Source: Hydnum rufescens UP504
Taxonomy: Eukaryota > Basidiomycota > Agaricomycetes > Cantharellales > Hydnaceae
Length of the DNA stretch: 64,000 bases
Assembly (NCBI GenBank): GCA_014904985.1
Contig: MU129050.1
Coordinates: 62,001 to 126,000, forward strand
Direction: 5' to 3'
Shown in pieces: positions 36,286 to 48,229 of this stretch (position 1 is the first letter of the stretch; every line of letters starts with the position of its first letter). The notes beneath the pieces were generated by a model. The model was not told the DNA's origin. It searched no databases and saw only the letters and a program-made list of their open reading frames with translations. The position numbers and the translations under genes are program-made.

Positions 36286-38240
36286 AATAGGACAGTAGTT
36301 GGTTTTCCCAGGCCCACCCATCAATCTGGCAGCCCGTTAATTGTTCTGATGTCAGAGGCATCTTTGAATAATTCATTCCGAGTCGGCGGCAAGTTGCGAC
36401 TCCACTCTCGTTAAGCCACTTGGGAGGGCCGGCTTCGCGGCGATGACCTTGGGTGTATGTGTGTTGAAAGGGCTTTAAGGGCTTTTTTTGGCATTTCTGG
36501 AGAGTCTTATTTATTGAGGAGGGATAGTTTGTTAGATGTTCCTGAATGAGGCCTAAAACTGGGACAAGCTTACGACATGTCGAACCCTCCCTTCGCCCGG
36601 AATGCTTTCATGACATTATTTGTGAGATTCGGGCTACCCGCGCTACGGAGGGTGTCAAATAGACCACCCTTGTTTCCGTTGTGGGTTTAGCGTGAAGCCT
36701 GATCGTGCTTCTATTTTATCCATCCTCTTCACTGCTTGATACCTATCCTCATTTATGCTACGGAACGAGCGTGCATTTGTTGATCGATAGCGCTAATAGA
36801 AGCATCTTCGCTCAAAGTATCCATCTACGAACAGTCACTCCGATTGTCGTCATTCATCTGTCATTTTTTCTTGGTTTCCTTGGCAGACTTGTGTTGACTG
36901 TTTACTCCAGAACACGTCCTTAGTTGGTATGTTCGGATAAATGAGTTTGCCTATCAACAGGCACGCGACTGAAGGTACCGACTCGCGAGCGCGGACAGGC
37001 GGACACAGGTGCGATTCCGTGCGAACCGCAAAAGCGGCGGCCGCGACAGTGGTATTTGGAGGACGTGGGGGAGCGCGTGCCTTGAATGGCATTTCTGGTG
37101 GATTACCCACCTTACAAGAAAATAGGGATTCGAGCTGTGGTAGTGCAACGGACATCAGTGGCATCCTTGTCCTATTTCGAATCAGACAAACAAGACGCAT
37201 GACGATTATGAGTGCCGCGGAACTACTCGACTCACAACACCAGGCATTGACAATTTGTTCCTGACGTCCTTTCTTCCTCAGTCTCACCATAGTCCTTGGC
37301 ATTATTACCATGCTTGCGGATTTGTTTGGAGACCGCCAGGTGCCACAGATCCCAAATACTTGACGACGGAGAGGCGCCAATAACCGATTCCACTCAGACA
37401 GCGAAGTGTAATGTTGAGCTCTACTTCAGTAGTCTGCCGTGGTGGAAGCTTCCTCGGCGGGTAGACGATTTTCCCGCCACCATGGCTCAAATCCTGACTA
37501 CGATGTATGGAAAGGAGCTAGAGGGACATGTCAGTTTGCACTGGTGTATGAATATTTTCATGCTTATCCCGCCACGTTTGATGTCCGCTTTCTCACATTG
37601 GCAGCTTATCTTCATCCGGGTTGCTAGCGACCTTACAAACAGAACAGGATGCGTGAATCCAACAAGTGCTTCATCTACCGGATCCCAGATCTCCCCTCCA
37701 CGCACCTCCACTCCTGGTCAATTCGGCAGAACGATTGTCATTATCCACCACTCTGCATTCCATGGCCCTCACTTCCCTGATTATGTGGCGCCTCGGCCAA
37801 TTGATGTCCGACTTGAATTCGAACAATGCGCTCCCCGAGTTGCATCGCCGGAGACAGATATTGCTTCTGCAGTCTTACGGACTATCGTTCGGAGTGCTGG
37901 CGCTGCTTGGAAGAGTTGGGCTGGTGGATATGCTGGGGAAGAGATAGCAATGGGGGTGGGAGGGTCAAAAGAACATGGTGGGAAACATGGAACTGAGTGG
38001 ATGATGACCTTTCCCGGTACGTGCATGTACGTCCCGTTCAATTAGATCCTAGCACCGTCTTATTTTCTGTGTGCTGAACGATTTTTACGCACTATGGGAT
38101 TTGCAATTCGAAGATGTGATGCACGAGATGGTGTTAGCCAAGACCGTCAGAACACGCAACGAGTTCGAAGGCGAGATCAAGAAAAGGAAAAGGAGCATCC
38201 TCCATGTGCCAGGGTGCGGGAACAGATGAACTGGTCAAAT

Positions 38241-40032
38241 TCACTGGCTCTTTCTTTGCAATACATGTCGAAAGCCGAGGAAGACGTGACGCTGGGAACG
38301 GAAACTAGAGTAGAGCGGCCGATCAATGAATGATAGTGACCAGACGAATGGGAAAAGGAAGAAAAACCTACGAGATATACGCCCAGGCCACGAAGCAGAC
38401 TCCCCCGATAGCTATATGAATAGCCGTATCTTTCGCCAAGCCCCTGCCATAGACCAGTGCACTGACCCGGATTATGACTGCGACAACTGCCGAGGCATTC
38501 AAGACGCTCCACGACGGGATGACTTTGAATATCCGGATCTCCCTATCCCTCCGGTCAAAGTAGTGGCTGGTAAATACCCATCCATACACGGCCCGTGCCC
38601 CCAGATTTAGCACATTCGCATACACCAACCCTGTCTCTGCCCACCCAAGACCCCTCCCAAAGCCGACCGCCGCCACAACGAATAAAACGGAGAAGAAACC
38701 CATAGCACGACTTTGTGCGACAAGTTCAGAAGGTGTGGCAGTTGAGGAAATAAACGCCTCGAGAAAGCCATTAAAGGCCATTACAGGTAAATAGGAGCAG
38801 TATGCTCGCAGTACGCGTGGGGCGGAAGTGCTGAGATACCGTGGTGGAAGGAGGATGGACAACAGCGTTGGGATATATGGAGGTCCGAATACTAAAAAAA
38901 TGATGCCGAGATGCACGTATAGGAGTAACACAATATGCAGGAGATCCAACGCCAGATCAACCTGACTTTCCTCGTTACCCTGATCTTTGTCCATCGCCGA
39001 AGCCGACGAAGATAAGGATTTTGAGAAGAACAATCGACTACTTTCTTCTATAGGCTGAAAGAATATTCGCGCAACCAGCGAGCCTGCATACCAGCGTATG
39101 ATAGACTATGTAGTGATAAATAGGATAGTCCAACTGACCGTAATTCGTGGCCACAGCATACCCTCCTTGGTCGCGCAAAGGACTGAATTTCGAGACCATG
39201 AATCGATCTCCTTCGGTCAAAAAATGCTTCACAACGGACTGCGCTGTCATTGCAAACGAAAGCCATAACAGCTCTGGATTCCAATAGATGGCGCGGGAGC
39301 TAGATGCAGGACATTGGTATACAGACTGTTGAAGTGAATTGGAACTCACGGATCTTACTTGCCACGAACGTCAACATTCACTTTCTTCAGGCCAACACCA
39401 CCCCAGCCTTTAAACTCGAGGAGATATACGGCAAGCACCGCAGCACCATATGCGAGCTGGCCCACGGCAAAGGCTACCAGACTCCAATCTTTTCCAGCAT
39501 ACATCAAGGCACCAACGCTGGCAAGAGCTTTGCACACCACCGCTACACCCTCCGCGCGTATACGCACACCCAACCTGAGCTCTTTCTGGGCTCGCACATA
39601 GAGGGGTTCGGACAACAATTCACAGAAGGCAGCCACCGCATAAATTCCTATTGCAGTATCAAAATGCGGTTGTGTGCGCGTGTGCGACGAAGAAAACGCG
39701 CGGTAGGCGAACGTAGCACATAGAGAAAGCGGGGCTCCGAGTAAGACAGGAATCACGGAGATATTCGCAAATAGCTGGTTAGAAGGAGATTTTCGGTCTG
39801 GTTGTTCGGTATTCCTCGAGCGCAAGAGGGCGTTTCTCACGCCTTCGCGGGAGAGGAAGAGAATAGTAGAAAGTAAGAGCTCAAACTGGATTGTAGCTGT
39901 CCCAAACACTTCGGGTGAGGCAATCCGCACCAGGGCTTGGTTCAGAATAAACGTGAATGCGCGAGAGAAGACCTGGAGGCCGACGAGAGAGGAGACGGAA
40001 GCAAAGGACTTGGTTGCAAGTTCAGTGGCCAT
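38241..40032 (-). CDS. RFT1-like ER membrane protein (N-glycan lipid precursor pathway)
   Basis: A polytopic ER protein needed for Man5GlcNAc2-PP-dolichol handling in N-glycosylation. It was long held to be the flippase, though its exact role is debated. Starts MATELATKSFASVSSLVGLQ, then VFSRAFTFILNQALVRIASPE, VFGTATIQFELLLSTILFLSREGVRNALLR, PLYVRAQKELRLGVRIRAE, YAVATNYGSLVARIFFQPIEE after a splice near 39050-39130, and many hydrophobic segments to WAYIS near 38370. A donor (gtaggt) there probably leads to a last exon ending RHVLQRKSQ at 38241; that end is inferred. Its start codon is only 33 bp from the start codon of the plus-strand neighbour. Confidence 0.82.
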
Positions 40033-40065
40033 TGAATAGTGGGAACTACCGAGACGTGAGTTCCC

Positions 40066-41507
40066 ATGGCACGGGACATTCCTTCCTCAATTGTGGATGC
40101 CTCCTCAATTCCCCCCGCGATGGCCGCCCGCCTCGCCATGGCAGTCGTGGCCCATGTACTTTATGTAAAAGAGCAGATTCCATTGTTAGTGACGTTTGTC
40201 TTCATCACCATCATTCTCCCGTCGCATTTCTGATAGGCCTGTGGACAGTCCCGTTGGTCAACTAGCATCCATACCCATCAGTAATCCCAAAGTGTGCTAG
40301 TTTCCTCCTTTCATTATTTTATCGTTCTGCCCTGATATTCCTGATTGATAATTGATTTATATCTTTTATGCAGCTCGCCACCAAAAGGCGTGACGAACTG
40401 CTAGATGCGCTCGAAAAATTGGACTCACAGATGTCATCGACGCTCCAGCAACTGTCCTGGACCCTTGCTTCCAGGTTCAAGGAAGGGCCTGCCCCTCCGC
40501 TGGAATCCAACTCCGAACCTGGAATATCATCCTCATTGCCGTTAACGACTAGACTTCACATGATGATTCTAATAGGGTCGGCTATTAGCGCCCCCAAAGC
40601 GCGCATGGTTGTCGAACTAGATCGCTTTGAGGTTCGTCGATTTGGTTGGCGCGAGGATCTCATCGCACAATCTCTTGATGAGGACAAATCACAAAACGAC
40701 GCGACCTTGTCCCTTGAGGTTGACCGTGGTTGTGTCAGCGAGGAGCTGCAAGATGGCGATGATAGGTCTTCCGGCAAGAGTACCGACGTGGATAGCGAAG
40801 AGGACGATTTCGGGAGTGAGTGCAACGATGCCGATCGCAACTCGTCCGCAGAGACTGCCTCGAACTCAGAAGACGGGATGGGTCCTCCATCTGATGCTTC
40901 CGATGTATCTGAAGATGAAGAACAAAGCATTGACCATGTATACCTGTCCCCTCAATCCTCGTCGACCTCCCCCTCCACGTCACCTGCCCCTGCTCCTCGA
41001 CCTCCCTCGGCCTCGCAGATGCACAGAAATGTGCCTGAACAACCTTCAATGGAGTCTCAAATCCGCGCTGCCGAAAAGGCGCTCTACCGTACTCTCGCAT
41101 CGTCCATATCCATGGACGAGCTACCTCCGACGAATATTCACATTCTCTTACGTGCTCCTCGGTGTTTTAAATCGCCCCCCGCACCGAAGTCCACGGACGT
41201 CCGCGCGAATCCGCGCGCACTGACAATGTGGGAACCGATACAGATGTACACGGGAATCCTCGAGGAAATGCTTTGGGATTATTTTGATCCGGCGCGTGTG
41301 CAGGAGAAGAAAAAGAGTAGCATTTCCCGGGTAAAAACTGAGGGGGTGAGGGTGGAATGTCGAGGTTGCGATGTTGTGGAAAGCGAATGGGATGGGCCAG
41401 ATGTGAAGAGAAATTCTGAGAGCGTCGACGAGAGCGAAGGAGACGAGATGATCTGGTGGCAATGGAGTGGGAGACTGAAAGGCATTGGGAGCGATTTGTT
41501 CCTGTGA
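40066..41507 (+). CDS. p31comet (MAD2L1BP)-like protein
   Basis: Probably a HORMA-type Mad2 binder that helps switch off the spindle checkpoint with TRIP13/Pch2. Three exons, 40066-40184, 40249-40291 and 40374-41507, give about 431 residues, phase checked. The first two exons read AVVAHVLYVKEQIPFPVGQL, close in pattern to the LLKHIMYQRQQLPLPYEQL segment of vertebrate p31comet. Exon 3 continues TKRRDELLDALEKLDSQMSS (compare the RKCQQALAELESVLSHL helix) and HMMILIGSAISAPKARMVVEL (compare VLILLGGNALSPKEFYEL). A long acidic and Ser/Pro-rich insert follows, then a C-terminal part ending MIWWQWSGRLKGIGSDLFL. The match is by eye to pattern, so moderate. Confidence 0.62.
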
Positions 41508-41668
41508 CCTCCAATGTTAGTTGTCGCTGTCATCGCCTGTCAGGTCGGACAAAGGTTTATTGCGGGATGTACTAATTCACAATAGCCAAGAACGATTTGG
41601 CTCACAAATTGAATTTGATACCTACTACAAGGACAAGGAGTGCTACGCAGAAAGCAGAGTTTCTTCCT

Positions 41669-42156
41669 CTACTTTTTCTGACCATTAACCTTCTTCTCAA
41701 GTTCGGCCTATATCACGGGATGAGAAATCGAGCATTGAGGTGAAATGGTAAGAAACTCACAAGCTCAGCTTGTTGTTTCGCGACCTACACAAGGCAAATG
41801 TGAATTAATGTATTCGGCCGCCATGAGACGGGTCATGAGAGACATACAGATTCTCGGAGTGCCTCCAACTTTGCTTTCTCCTTCTCGCGTATATATTGGT
41901 CTGTGCGTCTGGGGTAAAGCAGCGGACAATGAACGTCGGGAATTCTCACCGACCTTCGTGTGCCTTTTCCTTCTGGCTGTGACATGGAGGGTGTTAATTT
42001 CCGCACAAGGAAGAGAGATCATGTAAAGGACACTAACCTAAAAGATTTAGATTGGCTTCCTCGCCCTGTACCAGTCTCAATATAGCGCACGCTGCCTACA
42101 GCAGCGATACGACGAGGAAGAACGGAAAGAGGAGAGGCAAAAATACGCTGCAACAT
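41669..42156 (-). CDS. Mitochondrial F1-ATPase inhibitor (IF1/INH1)
   Basis: Binds F1 and stops ATP hydrolysis when the mitochondrial membrane is de-energised. Five exons: 42156-42038, 41977-41955, 41900-41848, 41784-41761 and 41707-41669. Together they give 85 residues with every junction in phase. The presequence is LQRIFASPLSVLPRRIAAVG, then VRYIETGTGRG, then the inhibitory segment FSQKEKAHEDQYIREKEKAK and LEALRES, and a coiled coil VAKQQAELAELEKKVNGQKK before the stop. This fits the family motif (KREKAEEDxYxRxxEKEKL). Two exons are only 23 and 24 nt, so gene finders easily miss it. Its upstream region is shared with ATP synthase subunit h. Confidence 0.85.
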
Positions 42157-42368
42157 GATGAAACTACCACCAAGGATATCAATAAACGAGGTAACGGTTT
42201 AGGCAGGGATAGGACGAACGTACATTCTCGGTGCCAGGTATCCCGGGTATTGCCGAGTCTTTTCAACACCAAAATCCGTCGCGGTCAGTGTACGAGACCA
42301 CCAAATATCAGTGGCGTTCTGACAGACGCCCATGTCCATATCCTACTTGTGTCTGCATTTCTAATTAG
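42157..42368. promoter_or_regulatory. Shared divergent promoter, ATPase inhibitor / ATP synthase subunit h
   Basis: 212 bp separate the two start codons of functionally linked mitochondrial genes on opposite strands. No TATA-like run stands out. A cca-rich word (cgagaccaccaaat) near 42289 might be a CCAAT-type element in one orientation, but this is weak. Shared control is inferred from spacing and function. Confidence 0.45.
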
Positions 42369-43036
42369 ATGGCGTCTTCCCTTCTGGCTCGGAATGTCGT
42401 TCGATCGGTCAATTGTCCATTGCGTGTGCCCGATCCTTTCCCCTGACTCTCTGGTGCTCTCATCCAGGCCCATGCTCTTCCCACATTGCGTGTGCTCTCC
42501 ACATCTTCGGTCCTTCGCAAGGGTAACTCTCGCAACACCCTACCCAGCGAACCCACTGACGGTGAAATCACGATACACACAGACTTCGTCCAGGAACTCT
42601 ACCTCAAAGAGCTCAAAAACTACAAGGCCCCCCTTGCAGTAGGTTTTTTTTTGCCCATTTCTATTTTGATCTATCCTTCGGAAATGTCGCCTTGGGCTCC
42701 AACCTAATTTCGGATACCACAGGCTCAAGATGCTCACGTTAGTGCCGTCAAACCGCTTGTAGTTCCAAGCGCCCCCACACCCCCCTCGTTTCCCTCGAGT
42801 TCCGAACTCGCCTCTGAGCTCAAGGCCTACGAGTCCTCGCAACCAACGCTCGCCGATGCTGCACCTGTATCTACTTCGTCAAGTGAGAGCGCCGCCGGTG
42901 CCCAGGCGTTCTTGCAGTTCCTTGAACAGGTATGCTTTTTTGACTGCATCCCCACTTCGGTGTCGTCCGGAGCAGAGCAGGTCTGACCGTGTGCTATTCC
43001 GCATAGGACTTGCCAAAGGAGGAGGCGCACCACTAA
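42369..43036 (+). CDS. Mitochondrial F1F0 ATP synthase subunit h
   Basis: Part of the ATP synthase peripheral stalk in the inner membrane. Four exons, 42369-42425, 42468-42638, 42723-42929 and 43007-43036, all in phase, give 154 residues. The presequence is MASSLLARNVVRSVNCPLR, then AHALPTLRVLSTSSVLRKG. The mature part reads FVQELYLKELKNYKAPLA, then AQDAHVSAVKPLVVPSAPTP and ASELKAYES, and ends DLPKEEAHH. This is the usual order for the fungal ATP14 family: a LYLKELKxYK start and a Pro/Ala-rich tail. It sits head to head with the F1 inhibitor gene. Confidence 0.85.
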
Positions 43037-43364
43037 TCGGATATTTAGACGCTTAGTCTGTGTCGTAGATGTAGTCTAGAATAAGAAGACTACCCTCATC
43101 GAATCGGTTCGGCCTGGCCCTCCTTAAACATCATGATCCTTCTGGATATTGCAAGTTGCGGCAAGGAGTCTACATATATTCAAAGGTTCTACTTATAAAG
43201 TACCTGACACGACTGAAAGCAGTGGTATTATTTTGGTGGGATGAATGGTAGATTATCGGCGATACCGGGGAGATGAGGGAAAACAGGTGGGATGCGGTAA
43301 GATGATAGCATGCAACAGAATGAGAAGATGCGAATGAAAATCCGAAGTGCACCAGCCTAGGTTC

Positions 43365-46300
43365 TTAGGAAAAGAAATACAATGATCGTTTGATCGTCTC
43401 GACGGAGAAATCGCCCTTGGGGGGGAGGGGTGGTAGCACTGATAGGAGAGGAACGAACTGCTTGTACGCCGGTAGAGCACTATCGTGCTCCGGCACACCG
43501 AGAATCGCAGATGCTCGGCCTCTATGTTTCTTGAGCGACAGTGCTTTTGAACCTTCAGCTGCCAAGTCCTGAGAATAACCCTTTGGAAGCACAAGAACGG
43601 GGTCCCTGTATTCCATCACCGGAGTGGAGTCTTCCGCGTCCTCCGAGACTTCCTCAGCGTCTTCTACGTCTTCTGCGTCTTCCGCAAGTTTCCCACTTTT
43701 GATTGCAGGATCGCAGCCTTGATCGTCCCGAGAACTTGTAACCAGCTGCTCAGCTTCTTTCTTGGTCAATTTGACGCTGGTTTGAATCGTAATGTCTGTC
43801 TCGTCATTAATCCGTGCGATTTCTGATCGATTTAGGGAGAGCAGCGGGATTGCATAACCCTTATAGCGAGTGTTGAACTAATTACACAGAAGTGGTCGCA
43901 GTTGAAGTCCAGGACTGCATCAAACAAGAAGGAAATCACTGACCTCGTCGCGAAGCTTGATCATAACGTCTGAAGAGTGCAGGTGGATGAACGTGTCACG
44001 GATGATCTCGGACATTGTGTCAACCGTCGAGGCGTGAGTCCAGTAGGAGTCATGAACGGAAGCGAACGTCAAATGTTTTTTCTAGGATTAGACCCTGCAG
44101 TCAGACGGACATCTTGAAACTAGGGGGCCTAGCACCATACCCGGCATTCAAGGGCAGTAAGCATCATATGAGTGGCATCAAGACTGTGAATAAAATTGGG
44201 AGGAAACGCTGAACTTTGCTTGACGGGATTGACTGCAAACTTCGAGATTTAGTTCCCGGTTACACAATTTGGAGGGTGAACTTGCCTTCGCTCGGGGCAT
44301 TGGGATCACTAATATACACGCTCTGCAATCCCGTCATAATCTGCTTGCGCTTGAGTTTACGATACGGCTGCACAATGGGAAGACCCATCGGTGTTGTCCA
44401 AATCACACTTGTCATCTGTTCCTTTAGGGATCGAAGTTGGGAACGACCCCTGTTATCCGTATACAGGGTCGCCGCCTCCTCCAAGCGGGCGGGAGGTACC
44501 GATTTTGCAATAAGACGGGCGGTATTATGCAGCCAATTCTGTATTTTCTTCGCTCCAGAGAATAGATTGTCTATGGATCCTAGGGTCTAATAGGCTCGGC
44601 GTGTCAGTAATCAAGAATAAAATATCAAGGGCAGAAATGACCTTTCTTGCGATGTATGCAGATGCAGCCCACACCAATTCCCGGTCAATATCCTTTCGAT
44701 CACGCAGCTGCCGTTCTATCTGGGCTCGTGCGCCAACATACGTGACACCTGAGGTACGATAACGGTAAGTATTGACACTATTAAGCCAGATGACCTGAAA
44801 TCCCTACCATATACAGTCGTCATGACCTGAGAAAGGCCCTAGTTAATTACATATATCGAAAGAAGTAACATTAATGCTCTAACCGTCTGTTTCACGACCT
44901 TCCGCGAGATCTTGCCTTTCAAGATCGCAGCAATCTCATCCCCCTTGGCAATATCCGCGTCGATTTGCTGCTCGACCATATTCGCCACATAGGTATAAAC
45001 GTCCGACGGACGATCTGTGACGGCAAGGTTGACCTGCTGGGCACCAATCTGATCACCGCCAAGAGCGGCATAGTGCTGAAGGCCATTACAAGTCCCGTCT
45101 TGATGCACCGGCAGATTGGACTCGAACGCCAGAGGATCGGGGGATTCAAGGGCATTGCGTAATTCCATGCATGTTGCTAGGCATTGCCAGGGATCGTCTG
45201 CACCCAGCCACCATCTCTTTCCCTGAATAGTATTCGCTCGGTGTCAGCACATGACCATAGCGGAAAGAACATGACGCGCACATCCAAAGGCTTTGTTGCA
45301 CTATCACACACGTCTTCCATCCGATCCATTACCCAATTTTCCCGTTCATCGAAACTGGCTTTGTCGAAACCATACACGTTCGCAAGATGAATTTTAAGCC
45401 AACGGAGGCCACGAGCGCCGAGGGGTCTCGAATCTGCAAACTTAAGCAAGCCACGGCTGAGGTCATCCCCAACATGATTCAAATGAGGGGGAATAGGATA
45501 AGCCCGTCCACGGAAGTCAACATTATGAGGGAGATAGAACCGGTCCGCGACAAACTTGGATAAGGGACCAAAACAGAGGTTTCAGTGAAGAAAATTCGGT
45601 ACGTCCATATGACTTACTGCTCGAGCAATCTCTAGTTTGTAATTGACGTGACAGCGATCGGAATGGTTATTTCTCCGTGCATTTATCAAATTTTTGAGAT
45701 CGGCGAGATAACGGTTTTTAGAAACCAAATTTGTATCGTAGTCATCTGGTTTCGGTGGTTCCTCCAAATCTAACGAGACAGGAGGAATTTTCGCGAGTCC
45801 CTCGCCCGAGTTCCACACTTCCAACATAACACGGAATGTTTCCTGGTTGATGACCCATGGTGTACTCCCAAGAACATCCAATCCGGCGTAGACAAACTCC
45901 AGGTGGCCTGCATTGGAGGCCGCCACTAGATATCTGAGCTGCTCCTGAGATTCCTTGATACGCATGACTGGAGCTGAGCGTTGGAGAACACGAACGAGAC
46001 AATGGATTAATTAAGATTCACCCGACACAACATTGCCTTACTTTTATTATAAATATATGCACCGTCTTGATGGCCGACCCATGGTCGTGGCGGAACGAGC
46101 ATAGGAAGATGCCGGGGATGTAGAATAGTACCGGCTCCGGGTTGCGCAAAGTGCTTGGCGATTTCAGGATTAAGCTTGATGACGCCAAGCTTCCTTCCAC
46201 GAATATATTCGTAGGCATGATTGAAGGCAGGCTGTTCTTCCGTACTAGATTTCGAATAGTTGAAAAAAGTGATGATTGTTGCACAAAGCATATGACGCTC

Positions 46301-48229
46301 ACTAAAGGTCACCGGTACGAGGATGTATACCTGTCCTCGTTATCGTCGCAGTGTCCATCAGCGCATCCACAAGTATACTTCCGACCCGCACACGGATAGG
46401 CTGAATCCAATTGGGGCTGAATGAACTTTCGTGCTTCGCCTCTTCTCTTGCTGCTTCTCTTCTGTGCTGAATGGGGCCCAACCCCGCCTCCTCGAGGGTA
46501 TCACGATCCAGAAGCTTATCTTTGTGCTGCTGTCTGTGCCGATTAAGAAGTTTCTTCCGTACTTGAACATTATGCTCAAGCTCTACGGCTTGACCCACGC
46601 AGATGACGGCACGAGCAGTCTTCATGCCTTCTGATACCCCACCAGACCCTTGCAACCGTAATAACTCCATAATTGTAATCAGAGCCATCTTCTTCGGCTT
46701 GAGGAGTGTCAAAAATGGGGCTACAGAAGGTTTTAGCGCACCCTGGACCTGGCTATAGCGCACTGGAAATCACTTGCTTGAATCGTTATATAACAGTGCA
46801 TTTGGAAACCGATGGACGTACCACCTCGACTGGCCTCCTCTGCGACGATGGCCGCAACTTCTGCCTCGATACGTGGTGTTAGGGTGTTAAGCCACTGCCA
46901 CATCCATTCACGAATAGACCGCTTCCTGGTAATCCCGCGGTGACGGCTGATGTTCCCTCAAGTTTCTCGGCGTCGTGCTTCATACGTAGCTCCGCCGCTT
47001 CAATGGCCGAACTTTCGAGAAGTTTCTGCCTGCTCCCAGGATCTTCGGACAAAGTCCGTCGAGCGGCAACAATTCCGTTCAGGCTGGAACGCATGTTCTC
47101 CAAATTGAACGGTGTTGAAGGAAAGAGATCCGCCTGCAGGAGTGATTCATTGCTTTCTTCCACTTTTCGGTTCTTTGGACGATACTAAACACACAAAGAA
47201 ACATTATATGGCCATAAATCGGTGCCAAGGAAAGTAATATTACATACCCCAAGAAGTTCCGGATCTGGTTTAATGACAGGGCGTACAGCTGGGAAAGCAG
47301 CAATGGGATCCTCCTCCTGCGTCTGCTCGACATACTGTCCAAGCTCGGCAAGGACGGCGCCATGATGACCCTCCTGAACAGCCCACTGCTGGGCCAATTT
47401 TGCGATAATGGACCGTTCCGTGTCGATATCGTACTGAACCACAAGACGGTTCATGATCTCTGCCATGGACATATTCATGCCAATGGCTTTAGAGAGCAAT
47501 TCGGAGAAAGTAAGAGAATGCACAGCAGACGGGACTGCTAAAGTTGCAGTTTGGCCAAATCTATATGAATCTCAGTTACAATGGGATAAGATTTTCGTGC
47601 GTCAAGTATTCTCACCGAACGAGAATGAGAAGCATGGATGCATATGTATTGGCGTCTGGCTCGACACTATCGGCAGAGCATTGCGCGAAAAGGTTCCAAG
47701 CATCGCTGACCCACTTTGCTCTGTTCTCAACCTCATGTTCGCTGGCCATATCCACGTATGCTCTGAGGAATGAGTTGTAGACAGATATTTCGAAGAAAAC
47801 GTCGCTATCGCTCATGTTTCGACGAATCGTTTCGAAGACAACTTGCGCCCGCGGTACATCGTAGCAATTGTATAGACACGCGTCAATGATGTTCTGCGCC
47901 TCCTGAACTGTCGAGCGGGGATACCAAAATGAATCTAAAGCTGAATGGACATCCACGGGAAGCGGAGTGGGCAACAATGTCATGGGAGGTGGCCGTCCAA
48001 AAAGGCTTTTGGAAACAGCGAGGTTAGGAGATAAGAATGCGTCAGTTCGCGAAGCAGTAGAGGCCAATGCTGCAACAGGGGCAAGAGAAGAGTTGGTAGA
48101 TGTGGCATATACAGGGCGAGAAGGGCTGGCAATGGAACGACTGGGGCAATATTGAGAGGAACGAATCGTGGACTCAAGATGCCGGATGCGTGATAAATGA
48201 GCATGCCGCTCACTCATTTTGGAGAGCAT
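43365..48229 (-). CDS. Mitochondrial DNA-directed RNA polymerase
   Basis: Single-subunit T7-type polymerase that transcribes mitochondrial DNA. Starts at 48229 ([12 protein letters not shown]; a second ATG at 48217 is possible) with a basic presequence. The N-terminal extension has PPR-like helices ([20 protein letters not shown]). The catalytic part carries [20 protein letters not shown] text, [20 protein letters not shown] across an intron, motif [19 protein letters not shown], the O-helix [20 protein letters not shown], and motif [16 protein letters not shown]. It ends KRSLYFFS, the usual Phe-Phe-Ser terminus. Between motif C and the end is an acidic low-complexity stretch ([19 protein letters not shown]) that looks lineage specific. 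All catalytic motifs are present. Confidence 0.9.

Larger units (their letters stand above)
35092..38240. other. 3.1-kb region without a confident gene
   Basis: Contains a hairpin (36012-36045) and a pair of diverged repeats (listed separately). Open frames on both strands at 36850-37380 (minus) and 36941-37264 (plus) look composed rather than random but match nothing I know. A frame 37482-38045 begins with a good context (ccaccATGG, MAQILTTMYGKELEG) and gives 187 residues without a known domain. They could be traces of a lost gene, perhaps a membrane transporter read in the wrong frame. I make no call. Confidence 0.35.

Noticed and set aside
45177..45260. Apparent frameshift in the RNA polymerase after REDGGW
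   Set aside because: An intron (gtgcgc...attcag) removes it and restores [13 protein letters not shown].
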